A DNA stretch of 13,351 bases from Desulfuromonadaceae bacterium. GTDB taxonomy: Bacteria; Desulfobacterota; Desulfuromonadia; Desulfuromonadales; Geopsychrobacteraceae. The stretch lies in contig DAOWKG010000219.1 of NCBI GenBank assembly GCA_030639985.1, positions 1 through 13,351 on the forward strand, given 5' to 3'. The notes under the pieces are model-generated. The model made no database searches. It saw only the letters and a list, made by a program, of their open reading frames with translations, and was not told the DNA's origin. Positions 6,979-13,351 of the stretch are shown here, piece after piece (the stretch's first letter is position 1; each line of letters starts with the position of its first letter). Position numbers and translations under genes: made by a program.

Positions 6979-7968
6979 CTAAAGCCACAACAGATTAAAA
7001 ATCCAGCCGCTACAAGTAAATAGAATCAGCAAAATAACTAAAAACATCCCCAGTAAGCGCCACTGCATCACCTGTTTCAACATGACAAATTCGGGGAAAC
7101 TGGCGGCCACGGTACTCATCATCAATGCCATCGCAGTACCAACTGGCAGGCCATGGTTCAACAAACTTTCGATTACGGGGATGATTCCGGTGGCATTGCT
7201 GTAAAGGGGAATTCCTACTATTACCGCAGCGGGAACAGTCCACCACTGTCCGGCACCAAGGGTTGCACTGATCCAGCCATCGGGGACAAAACCGTGTAGT
7301 GCCGCTCCGGCACCAACCCCGATAAATACCCACTTCCAAATTCGTTTTAAAATGGTGGTTAATTCATCTTTGGCAAATTTATGGCGACTGGTAAGATCCA
7401 TTCTATCAAGCTTAAGCTTACTTGTTTCGGGATGGTCAACTGCTTCATTTTCCGGGATTGCATCGCGCAGAAATGGTTGCAGGTAGCGTTCGGCGTGGAG
7501 CAGGTCAAGGAGCAGACCACCCATCATTCCGGCACCGATACCAACGCCGACATAGATCAAAGTAAACTTCCATCCCAGAATGCCACCTAATAAGACGATC
7601 GCAACCTCGTTGATCATGGGGGAGGTGATCAAAAATGCCATCGTGATTCCCACTGGTATCCGGGCGGTAGTAAAACCGAGGAACAGCGGAATACTGGAAC
7701 AGGAACAAAACGGGGTGATCGCACCGAACATTGATCCGAGCAAATAGCCGAAAAAACGGTGCTGATTTTGCAAATAGTTACGCACCGCTTCGACGTTGAG
7801 TGAGGCACGTAAAAAGGCAATGACATAGATCATTACTACCAGTAACACCAGGATTTTGCTGGTGTCTTCAATAAAGAAATGGAGACTTTGGGCCAGATTA
7901 TCAGTTGGCAATAGACCACATAGATTGTAAATAACCCAGTCGGCCAGATCGGTAAAAATTGCTAACAT
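6979..7968 (-). CDS. ArsP/YraQ-type permease (PF03773-like)
   Basis: This is a 329-residue polytopic inner-membrane protein of the DUF318/ArsP permease family. The first half carries the conserved helix TPFCSCSSIPLFLGF (85-99; Cys88 and Cys90), the second half the counterpart GIPLYSNATGIIPV (252-265), and a hydrophilic central loop spans about 158-208. Characterised ArsP members export trivalent organoarsenicals; other members have unknown substrates, so efflux of arsenic or related compounds is inferred. The ATG (7968) overlaps the end of the arsR gene by seven bases, which implies translational coupling with the repressor. The thioredoxin-like gene follows 31 bases later. No truncation or missing motif is evident. 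Confidence 0.9.
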   Translation of the reverse strand: MLAIFTDLADWVIYNLCGLLPTDNLAQSLHFFIEDTSKILVLLVVMIYVIAFLRASLNVEAVRNYLQNQHRFFGYLLGSMFGAITPFCSCSSIPLFLGFTTARIPVGITMAFLITSPMINEVAIVLLGGILGWKFTLIYVGVGIGAGMMGGLLLDLLHAERYLQPFLRDAIPENEAVDHPETSKLKLDRMDLTSRHKFAKDELTTILKRIWKWVFIGVGAGAALHGFVPDGWISATLGAGQWWTVPAAVIVGIPLYSNATGIIPVIESLLNHGLPVGTAMALMMSTVAASFPEFVMLKQVMQWRLLGMFLVILLILFTCSGWIFNLLWL

Positions 7969-8300
7969 AAATCTGCCCGGTTGATTCTGGCAATCTTTTG
8001 TCGGTCGGCTTGTATCTGCGGATCATCTTCCAGCCAGGTGGCTAACAATGGGAGTAGGGTTGCCGCAAAATGGTTGCCTGGATGCTCTTCAAGGTGGCAG
8101 ATAACCCATTTGCCTTCTTTATGGTCGTTGATCAAGTTGGCATGGCGTAACAGACTTAAATGCTTTGATACGGTTGACGGCGACAATTGCAGGACGGCGG
8201 TGATTTCACACACGCATAGCGGGCGAAGCTGTAACATTTTTAGGATGCGCAGCCGATTGTGGTCGGATAGGGCTTTGGTGGTCTGACTGAGTTGTTGCAT
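7962..8300 (-). CDS. arsR: ArsR-family metalloregulatory repressor
   Basis: This 112-residue winged-helix repressor has Cys29-Val-Cys31 in PLCVCEI, corresponding to the ELCVCDL metal-binding box of ArsR. The recognition region is LQLSPSTVSKHLSLLRHANLI (37-57), followed by the wing HKEGKWVICHL (60-70). Additional cysteines are Cys68 and the C-terminal Cys112; whether they bind metal is unknown. The family releases DNA when As(III)/Sb(III) or similar binds. TGAGGAT upstream of the ATG at 8300 is the ribosome site. It is the first gene of an operon with the permease and CxxC protein. A dyad at 8313-8332 overlapping its own promoter indicates autorepression. Confidence 0.93.
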   Translation of the reverse strand: MQQLSQTTKALSDHNRLRILKMLQLRPLCVCEITAVLQLSPSTVSKHLSLLRHANLINDHKEGKWVICHLEEHPGNHFAATLLPLLATWLEDDPQIQADRQKIARINRADLC

Positions 8301-8312
8301 GACAATATCCTC

Positions 8313-8332
8313 ATTTCGTTATTTGGCGAAAT
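8313..8332 (-). promoter_or_regulatory. ArsR operator (ATTTCG-N8-CGAAAT)
   Basis: ATTTCG (8313-8318) and CGAAAT (8327-8332) form a perfect dyad with eight bases between. It overlaps the -10 element and the start of transcription of the arsR operon, the right place for a repressor. Assignment to ArsR is inferred from position. Confidence 0.7.
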
Positions 8333-8359
8333 ATAGAATTGACATGTGTTTGCAGTCAA
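8330..8359 (-). promoter_or_regulatory. Sigma-70 promoter of the arsR operon
   Basis: Read on the minus strand, TTGACT (8359-8354) and TATATT (8335-8330) match the -35 and -10 consensus at five of six bases each, with an 18-base spacer. The -10 element overlaps the right half of the dyad operator. Confidence 0.75.
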
Positions 8360-8375
8360 GAATTATTTTAAGACC

Positions 8376-8393
8376 GTCGGTTTTCGGACCGAC
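8376..8393. repeat. Inverted repeat GTCGGT/ACCGAC
   Basis: GTCGGT (8376-8381) and ACCGAC (8388-8393) pair with a six-base loop TTTCGG. It lies just upstream of the arsR promoter. It may be a terminator stem for minus-strand readthrough from the ClC gene or part of a repeat element; no clear T tract follows. Confidence 0.45.
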
Positions 8394-8404
8394 AGCCGAC
8401 TTCA

Positions 8405-8426
8405 TTTTCTTTGATCGCAAAGAAAA
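8405..8426. repeat. Inverted repeat TTTTCTTTG/CAAAGAAAA
   Basis: Nine-base arms (8405-8413, 8418-8426) flank a four-base loop ATCG and form a perfect AT-rich hairpin. On the minus strand it ends in TTTT, as a weak terminator would. Similar TTCTTTG/CAAAGAA palindromes occur as dispersed repeats in many bacterial genomes. Confidence 0.5.
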
Positions 8427-8564
8427 CGCAAGAAAAAAAACTCTTTTTTATTTCTTTCGCAAGGGTTTCTACGCTATTTCAACGGGGGATTTTGTGAATA
8501 GCTACCGGCTTCATGGCAACCCTTCGATATTGTTACGGGCATAATAAAAATTATCCGCACGTTA

Positions 8565-8638
8565 GATTGGTTGAGCGGTGTGTCGCCTCACGAGACGTAA
8601 ACGTCTCTAATGGCGAAAAGACCAAACACCAAGCAATC
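8565..8638. repeat. Nested multi-segment hairpin, possible structured RNA or palindromic repeat
   Basis: Four complementary segments nest in order: GATTG (8565-8569) with CAATC (8634-8638), GGTGT (8577-8581) with ACACC (8626-8630), CGCC (8584-8587) with GGCG (8612-8615), and GAGACG (8592-8597) with CGTCTC (8602-8607), the last closing a TAAA loop. Internal loops separate the segments. This ordered pairing over 74 bases is more than expected by chance in a non-coding stretch. Its function and strand are unknown. Confidence 0.5.
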
Positions 8639-8741
8639 CAGCACAGTTTCATAGCAGTAAACGTCTTGGACAGCCACGCTGTTCCCATATTAGGGAATGG
8701 GTGCAAAACAAAATCAAAGCCTGCTTATGGCTGGAAACTAC

Positions 8742-10541
8742 CTATTCTTGGTAATCTTGCTTGGTTTTTTCCATCTGCTCCGCATAGTGAGCCAACAGGG
8801 TACGGCGGGACATCATATAGAGGACTTTTTGAGGGTTTTCGGTGTCAACTACCGGGATCTCATCGAGATTGCGGGCGGTAAGTTTTTTCATGACGTCGGT
8901 CAGGTGTTCTTCGGGATTGGCGGTAATGACATTACGGGTAGCGATGTCCCCGGCAATGACCAGAGTGGGGGGGATATCTTCATTTAGAATACGGCGGATA
9001 TCGGTCATGGAAAAAATACCCACCATCAATTCTTCATCATTAACAACTGGATAGTAGGTCGTTTTTGCCGGCGCAATTTTGTTTAAAATTTCGGGCAGGG
9101 TCATTCCCTCTGGAATCAACGTTGGTTTACGCCCTTTACGGGAGAGACTGCGGATTTTAATCCCTTCGAGAATATCGATAACAAAATCACCGAGATGGGC
9201 GGGGGAGTCAAATCGACATGCCACCTGTTGCTCATAGATGGAGTTTTTGCGCATCACAATCATGGCGACCACACAGACCAGCATCAGCGGGGCTAATAGG
9301 CCGTAATTACCGGTAAGTTCACTGACCATAATCAGGGTTGCAATTGGTGCATTAGCGACCCCGGCAAAGAAGCCAGCCATACCGACCAGAACGTAGGCGC
9401 GGGGATCCTGTACCAGCATCGGGAAGAGAATTTCGGCAGTGGCACCAAAGGTACCGCCAAGCATCGCGCCGATTACCAGGCTGGGGGCAAATACACCACC
9501 GGAACCACCCGATGAAATGGTGAGGCTGGTGGCGACGATCTTAGCCAGAGCAATGACCAGCATGACCCATAGGGCCATCTTGCCGTACAGCGCTGCTTGT
9601 ACCCAGCCGTAGCCGGAACCGAGAACCTGAGGGATAAACATTGCCAGGATGCCGAGGAGTAATCCGCCTAGTGCCGGTTTGAGCCAATTTGGCATCGGTA
9701 GTTTGCGAAAAAGATCGCGCATACCATAAAAGAATTTGACATAAACGACCCCGGAGAGGGCGCAGAGGATGCCCAGAATCAGATATAAAAGGAGTTCGGA
9801 GGGGTGATCAAAGCGGAACAGCGGGGTATCAAGGAGCGGTTTCCAGCCAGTTACCGCACCAAATAGAGAGTAGGCGATAATGGATGAAATTATGCAGGGG
9901 ATCAGCCCTTCATGCTCAAAATCGGGGTCACGATAGAGCACTTCAGCCGCAAACAGCGCTCCACCCAGCGGGGAGCGGAAGGTTGCCCCGATCCCACCTG
10001 CCATCCCTGCCATCAGTAATAGCCGTCGATCTTTGGCCGACAACCCCAGTTTGGTCGCCACAAAAGAACCGAATCCTGCACCGATTTGGGCAATCGGCCC
10101 CTCCCGTCCGGCAGAGCCACCAGTGCCGATGGTAACTACCGAAGCAATAGTTTTGATGATAGGTACCCGCCCGCGAATAATCCCACCTTTGCGGTGAAAT
10201 GCTTCAATGGCACCATCAGTTCCGTGCCCTTCAGCCTCGGGGGCAAAGGTATAGACCAACCAGCCAGAAATTAATCCACCCAGTGCTGGCAATAAGAATA
10301 GCGCCCAGCGATAAGGAACTGAGAGGTTGTCGATAAAGGTAGTAAAGGCACTCTCAGGCGTACCTTCGAGTGGCGGGTGAAAATTACCGATTTTACCCAG
10401 CATCAGATGTTCGACACTGTTGGTAGCAAAGTAAAATGCCAAGGCTCCGCCACCGGCAACGATACCGACCGGGATGGCCAGAATCAGCAGGCGAAAGCCG
10501 GTCCGATCAAGTAGCTTGAGAATTTTTGGAACCAGCTGCAT
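8742..10541 (-). CDS. ClC-family chloride channel/transporter with C-terminal CBS pair
   Basis: This 599-residue membrane protein has a ClC pore domain (about 15-440) followed by two CBS domains (about 460-520 and 530-588), which in this family sense nucleotides or ionic state. The anion-path motifs are GSAGREGP with the gating glutamate Glu147, GGVFAPSLVIG (349-358) and Tyr436 in helix R. The usual GSGIP motif reads GHGTDG (105-110), so the central serine is replaced by His106. Where ClC exchangers have paired glutamates (E202/E203 in ClC-ec1), this protein has Glu200-Val201, lacking the internal proton glutamate. This suggests a passive channel rather than an H+/Cl- exchanger, though it is untested. 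The start at 10541 has only a weak GGA upstream. It is monocistronic or the head of an unknown unit. Confidence 0.93.
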   Translation of the reverse strand: MQLVPKILKLLDRTGFRLLILAIPVGIVAGGGALAFYFATNSVEHLMLGKIGNFHPPLEGTPESAFTTFIDNLSVPYRWALFLLPALGGLISGWLVYTFAPEAEGHGTDGAIEAFHRKGGIIRGRVPIIKTIASVVTIGTGGSAGREGPIAQIGAGFGSFVATKLGLSAKDRRLLLMAGMAGGIGATFRSPLGGALFAAEVLYRDPDFEHEGLIPCIISSIIAYSLFGAVTGWKPLLDTPLFRFDHPSELLLYLILGILCALSGVVYVKFFYGMRDLFRKLPMPNWLKPALGGLLLGILAMFIPQVLGSGYGWVQAALYGKMALWVMLVIALAKIVATSLTISSGGSGGVFAPSLVIGAMLGGTFGATAEILFPMLVQDPRAYVLVGMAGFFAGVANAPIATLIMVSELTGNYGLLAPLMLVCVVAMIVMRKNSIYEQQVACRFDSPAHLGDFVIDILEGIKIRSLSRKGRKPTLIPEGMTLPEILNKIAPAKTTYYPVVNDEELMVGIFSMTDIRRILNEDIPPTLVIAGDIATRNVITANPEEHLTDVMKKLTARNLDEIPVVDTENPQKVLYMMSRRTLLAHYAEQMEKTKQDYQE

Positions 10542-10714
10542 TGAATAATCCGATTTAGATTTTGACTGTTTGGTCTGATAGGTACTGCAAGCCCATGTTT
10601 AATGTCGTCTATAAGTATGTTTTATTGAAAATTACCATCCGCCTCTATAACAGTTTTAAACTTACGGAACAATAATTTTTTCACTAATTTACAGCAGTTG
10701 TCTGAAGTTATATT
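10542..10714. other. Intergenic region between the AbiEi-like and ClC genes
   Basis: This 173-base AT-rich interval contains no gene. On the minus strand a weak promoter for the ClC gene is possible, with TTGTTC and TATAGA spaced by 17 bases around 10640-10670. CTGAA/TTCAG (10702-10718) makes a small hairpin over the AbiEi-like stop codon but has no T tract. Confidence 0.3.
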
Positions 10715-11773
10715 TCAGCCGCTTAATCGGGGTGCAAGGTATTGCTGATAGAGTTTGTCCGCAACCTGATCGGTGGTGCTACCGGAAAGTTCGGCAAAGG
10801 TTAACAACGGGTCAACCAATGTTAGCCCCTCAGGTTGCCAACCGCCCCAGTTGCATTGCGGTCCAAATGGTTGCAATAAGGTAATTTCACCGTTTGGATC
10901 GGGAACCAGGTGCAATTGCAGCATGGTTTTCAGCAGTAGCTCTGGCTGCAGATAGAGAATTGCATTTTGGGGCTTAAATCCGCTGGTTAATAGCGCCGCA
11001 CCAAGTTCACCGCCGATAAGAACCTGCTTGCCATGCGGCAGCTGTTTTAATCGTTCACTGATGTGAGTGACATTGTCACCTGGGGTTAGTTGGCAGCGTT
11101 GCAAAAATAATTTCGGCCGCAAGGTCTCAAGATAGCCCAATTGCCAGCGTTGTAGCAGCTCTTCGGTCGCCTGTAGATGTCGCTGCCCCTGTGTGTCGGT
11201 GGTCAGGTTGCCACGTTTTTCCAGTTCGGCAAACAGGTCGCCAATGGCTCCCAACGCAATTCCGGCATCATCGGCAAGAACCCGGTAGGTGGCATTGGCA
11301 GCGCTTTGATTGCGCAATAGCAGATAAATTAGTTTCAGCCCCGCAGAACGGAACAAACGATCTGCTCCGGGTGGTTTTTGCGGATGCTTTTGTCCGCCAA
11401 TTTCGACATAAAGGGGCAACTGGTTCAGGTAAAGATTGCCAGCACAATCGGCATATTCAACCCCTTTTTGTTTTAATAGCCCGGCTAATTTTGGAGATAT
11501 GTAGTGGCTGACCAGGAGTGGTCTGGAATTTTGTGGTGCTGGGGAGGTTTTTATCTGATGAATAACTAAATCAGTGAGTTGTGGGGTCAATTTTGGTACA
11601 ATTTTTATATAATAGTGGTTAATTCCCCAAGGACCAGCAAGGCGAAAGGTTCCAGCGAATGGTCCTCCCCCTTTATGGAGGCGTAATTCAACTTTGGTTT
11701 GTGGAATTGCGCTGATAGCTTTTATGCTGTCGTGAATGATTTGATCATCGTTTAAAAGTGGTTTTCGCGACAT
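10715..11773 (-). CDS. AbiEi-type (type IV toxin-antitoxin) transcriptional regulator, no adjacent toxin
   Basis: This 352-residue protein resembles the AbiEi_2/COG4861 group of type IV antitoxin-like regulators. Features are a segment YISPKLAGLLKQKGVEYADC (91-110) leading into AGNLYLN (111-117), then IGGQKHP (125-131), typical of the family's nuclease-like fold. A winged helix-turn-helix follows at about 144-195 (GLKLIYLLLRN and GIALGAIGDLFAELEKRGNL), then a C-terminal domain with GGELGAALL (254-262) and a C-terminal acidic/hydrophobic tail. In true AbiE systems this protein represses the operon and counters the AbiEii nucleotidyltransferase. No AbiEii gene lies on either side: the ClC gene follows and a divergent sensor precedes. 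It may act as a solo regulator. Start at 11773 has only a weak GGGGC upstream. Family call is from recalled motif patterns. Confidence 0.72.
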   Translation of the reverse strand: MSRKPLLNDDQIIHDSIKAISAIPQTKVELRLHKGGGPFAGTFRLAGPWGINHYYIKIVPKLTPQLTDLVIHQIKTSPAPQNSRPLLVSHYISPKLAGLLKQKGVEYADCAGNLYLNQLPLYVEIGGQKHPQKPPGADRLFRSAGLKLIYLLLRNQSAANATYRVLADDAGIALGAIGDLFAELEKRGNLTTDTQGQRHLQATEELLQRWQLGYLETLRPKLFLQRCQLTPGDNVTHISERLKQLPHGKQVLIGGELGAALLTSGFKPQNAILYLQPELLLKTMLQLHLVPDPNGEITLLQPFGPQCNWGGWQPEGLTLVDPLLTFAELSGSTTDQVADKLYQQYLAPRLSG

Positions 11774-11816
11774 AGTAGCCCCAATAATAAGAAGTTGTTG
11801 TTCATTGTATTAAGCA

Positions 11817-11851
11817 TGTTCATTATGAGTAGCTATGTATATAGCTGAACA
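11817..11851. promoter_or_regulatory. Nested palindromes between divergent AbiEi-like and sensor genes
   Basis: An outer pair TGTTCA (11817-11822) and TGAACA (11846-11851) encloses an inner palindrome AGCTAT-GTAT-ATAGCT (11831-11846). The element sits 44 bases from the start of the AbiEi-like gene and 91 from the sensor start, the natural place for an operator. It may be the autoregulatory site of the AbiEi-like repressor, which in this family binds inverted repeats. Confidence 0.5.
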
Positions 11852-11941
11852 AATGATGACTTTATTGTCAAGTGTAAGTTTGTTACCGAATTCTTTTTCT
11901 GTGGATATTGTTTTTTTTAGGAGTGGGCTAGGATTTTTGCG

Positions 11942-13351
11942 ATGGGTAAAAAACCGATTAAACTGATCAGTCGATTTCAGCTGATTGCCGTAACTACCTT
12001 GGTATTGTTAGCCCTGATAGTTATGGTTTTGCAGATAATGTTTTTGACCAAGTGGGTTGAGCACCAAGTCAGGGATCTGCGTGCCAGCTATGTGAAAGGT
12101 CAGCAGGAACTGATAAAGAGGGAAGTGAAACGGGTAGTTGCCATTATTGAGCAATATCGAGCTCGTAGTGAGGACGAGACCAAGATAACAGTTAAACAGC
12201 GCACTTATGAAGCCATTGCCATTGCCGAAAATATCTACCAGCAGAATGTGGCGACAAAATCACAGGCAGAGATCGAAAAGTTGATTCTTAGATGCCTTAA
12301 GGGCAATCCGTTTTGCTAACGGTACCGGTTACTATTTTGCTACCCGATTAGACGGTATCGAACTTCTGTTTGCCGATCGACCAGAACTGGAAGGGAAAAA
12401 TCTTCTGCAAGTTCAGGATCAACGTGGCAAGCTTGTGGTACAGGAAATGATCGAAACTGTCGGTCAAAAAGGGGAAGGTTATTGTGATTACTACTGGACC
12501 AAGCCGACGGCGGGCGACAAAAATTACCACAAAATATCTTATGTTAAAAGATTTGCTCCATACAACTGGTTTATTGGTACTGGATTATATGTAGATGATG
12601 TGGCAGCACAGGTAGAAGCAGATTTGCTGACCATGATTAGCAAAATCCGTTTTGGCACTGGCGGTTATGTCTTTGTTAACCGCTATAATGGTGATGCTCT
12701 GGTCGCTAATGGTAGCGTCGTTACAGAACCCTTGAAACTGTGGGAATCTTTTGCTAAAAATCCCGAAAAAACCAAGGTGTTATTTGCCCAGGAACATGCT
12801 GCAGCGTTGCAACCAGGGGTGATTATATCTACTACTCTCTGCCGAAATTGACCGATTCTGATAACTTATACCCCAAAACTTCTTTTATTTACGGTGTTGC
12901 CGATTTGCAATGGTTGATAGGTGCCGGTGTCTATCTTGATGATATCGAAACTGCAGTTGTGGCATTGCAGGCCAAGGCCAACACGCAGCAAAATCGCTAT
13001 GTTCGTAATATTGCGATAATTACGCTGCTTCTTATTACCCTTATTCTGGTGTTGTCGAGGATGCTCGGGCGCAGGTTGCGGAAAGAGTTTGATCGGTTTT
13101 CAACTTTTTTCGATCAGGTGACTCAGACCGGTGAAGAGATAGATTGTAGCAAGATTTATTTTGCCGAATTTGAACATTTAGCTGCCAGTGTCAATGCCAT
13201 TATACGAGAAAAAAAGTTGAGTGAAGACAAGTATCGTAGCATCTTTGATACTGCTATGGCGGGAATATTTCGCTCGCAATTGTCTGATGGGATGTTTCTG
13301 GAAGTAAATCAAAGTGCTGCAGATATGATTGGTTATAGTGTTGATGATATC
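11942..13351 (+). pseudogene. Double-Cache, PAS-containing membrane sensor with two compensating frame breaks, partial
   Basis: The window holds the first about 470 codons of a membrane sensor. Reconstructed order: transmembrane helix (13-35), coiled periplasmic start, first Cache unit (GTGYYF at 127-132 through WFIGTGLYVDD at 209-219), second Cache unit (GTGGYVFVN at 238-246 through WLIGAGVYLDD at 324-334), second transmembrane helix (about 356-376) and the start of a PAS domain (about 428 to the edge). The output domain lies beyond the window. As written, the frame ends at a TAA (12317-12319). It resumes in another frame from 12291, ends at a TGA near 12851, then returns to the original frame from 12821. 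One extra A at 12290 and one missing G in the G run 12816-12819 explain both breaks exactly. The start at 11942 has AGGA (11930-11933). Sequencing error or true decay cannot be separated here. Confidence 0.8.

Larger units (their letters stand above)
8343..8741. other. Non-coding, hairpin-rich interval between arsR and the ClC gene
   Basis: No ORF here has recognisable protein content. The stretch contains at least five inverted repeats: GTCGGT/ACCGAC (8376-8393), TTTTCTTTG/CAAAGAAAA (8405-8426), a nested hairpin (8565-8638), ACAGC/GCTGT (8670-8682) and TTCCC/GGGAA (8682-8697). The 10-mer GTAAACGTCT occurs twice (8597-8606, 8657-8666). It may hold dispersed palindromic repeats, termination signals of the ClC gene, or a small structured RNA. 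Confidence 0.5.

Noticed and set aside
8299..8881. Overlapping + strand ORFs between arsR and the ClC gene as real genes
   Set aside because: They have no recognisable domains or convincing ribosome sites, cross hairpins and the arsR promoter, and the last runs antisense into the ClC gene.
11924..11940. A second sigma-54-like promoter (GG...TTTTTGC) before the sensor gene
   Set aside because: The GG-to-GC spacing is 11-12 bases instead of ten, and the motif overlaps the ribosome site next to the ATG.
12816..12821. Programmed -1 frameshift at the GGGG run in the sensor gene
   Set aside because: The P-site Gly tRNA would have to re-pair with AGG, a poor slip, and no stimulatory structure was seen; a lost G in a homopolymer is simpler.

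Overview
The window looks like chromosomal DNA from a moderately AT-rich Gram-negative bacterium, most plausibly of the Desulfuromonadia (Geobacter/Desulfuromonas/Pelobacter relatives). This placement is inferred from the gene mix: a sigma-54 promoter in front of an OFA-type carboxylate transporter, an NtrC-class sigma-54 activator, an ArsR/ArsP-type permease/CxxC mini-thioredoxin operon, a ClC protein with tandem CBS domains, and a Cache-PAS sensor. No rRNA, tRNA, CRISPR array, transposase or integrase was seen.

Layout. 20-1713 (+): a umuDC error-prone polymerase operon with an ATGA overlap. 1714-2049: regulatory region ending in a near-consensus -24/-12 (sigma-54) promoter at 1988-2003. 2050-4780 (+): three membrane-protein genes. 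They are an OFA-type major facilitator carrying an in-frame Cys-rich N-terminal extension, a degenerate AceTr/SatP-like acetate transporter, and an unrecognised small membrane protein. A strong hairpin terminator or attenuator (3756-3798) separates the first from the other two. 4883-6244 (-): an NtrC-family response regulator that converges on this cluster and is a natural candidate activator of its sigma-54 promoter. 6421-6573 (+): a 50-residue lipoprotein behind a TGnTATAAT extended -10 promoter.

6714-8300 (-): an autoregulated operon reading arsR, permease, CxxC thioredoxin-like protein. Its promoter and a dyad operator overlap just upstream of arsR. 8343-8741 holds no convincing gene but is full of inverted repeats, including a nested multi-segment hairpin. 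8742-10541 (-): a ClC chloride protein that keeps the gating glutamate but has Val where H+/Cl- exchangers have the internal proton glutamate. 10715-11773 (-): an AbiEi-type (type IV toxin-antitoxin) regulator with no toxin gene beside it. 11942-13351 (+): a two-Cache, PAS-containing membrane sensor, cut by the window edge. Its reading frame is broken twice, and the two breaks cancel.

Working together: the OFA/AceTr cluster with the convergent sigma-54 activator looks like a regulated small-carboxylate (acetate/formate-like) uptake unit. The arsR operon looks like metalloid or thiol-reactive efflux. umuDC, the ClC gene, the AbiEi-like gene and the Cache sensor appear to be independent units. 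The most unusual points are the Cys-rich domain fused to the OFA transporter, the ClC selectivity/proton-site variants, the structured 8.34-8.74 kb interval and the doubly frameshifted sensor.
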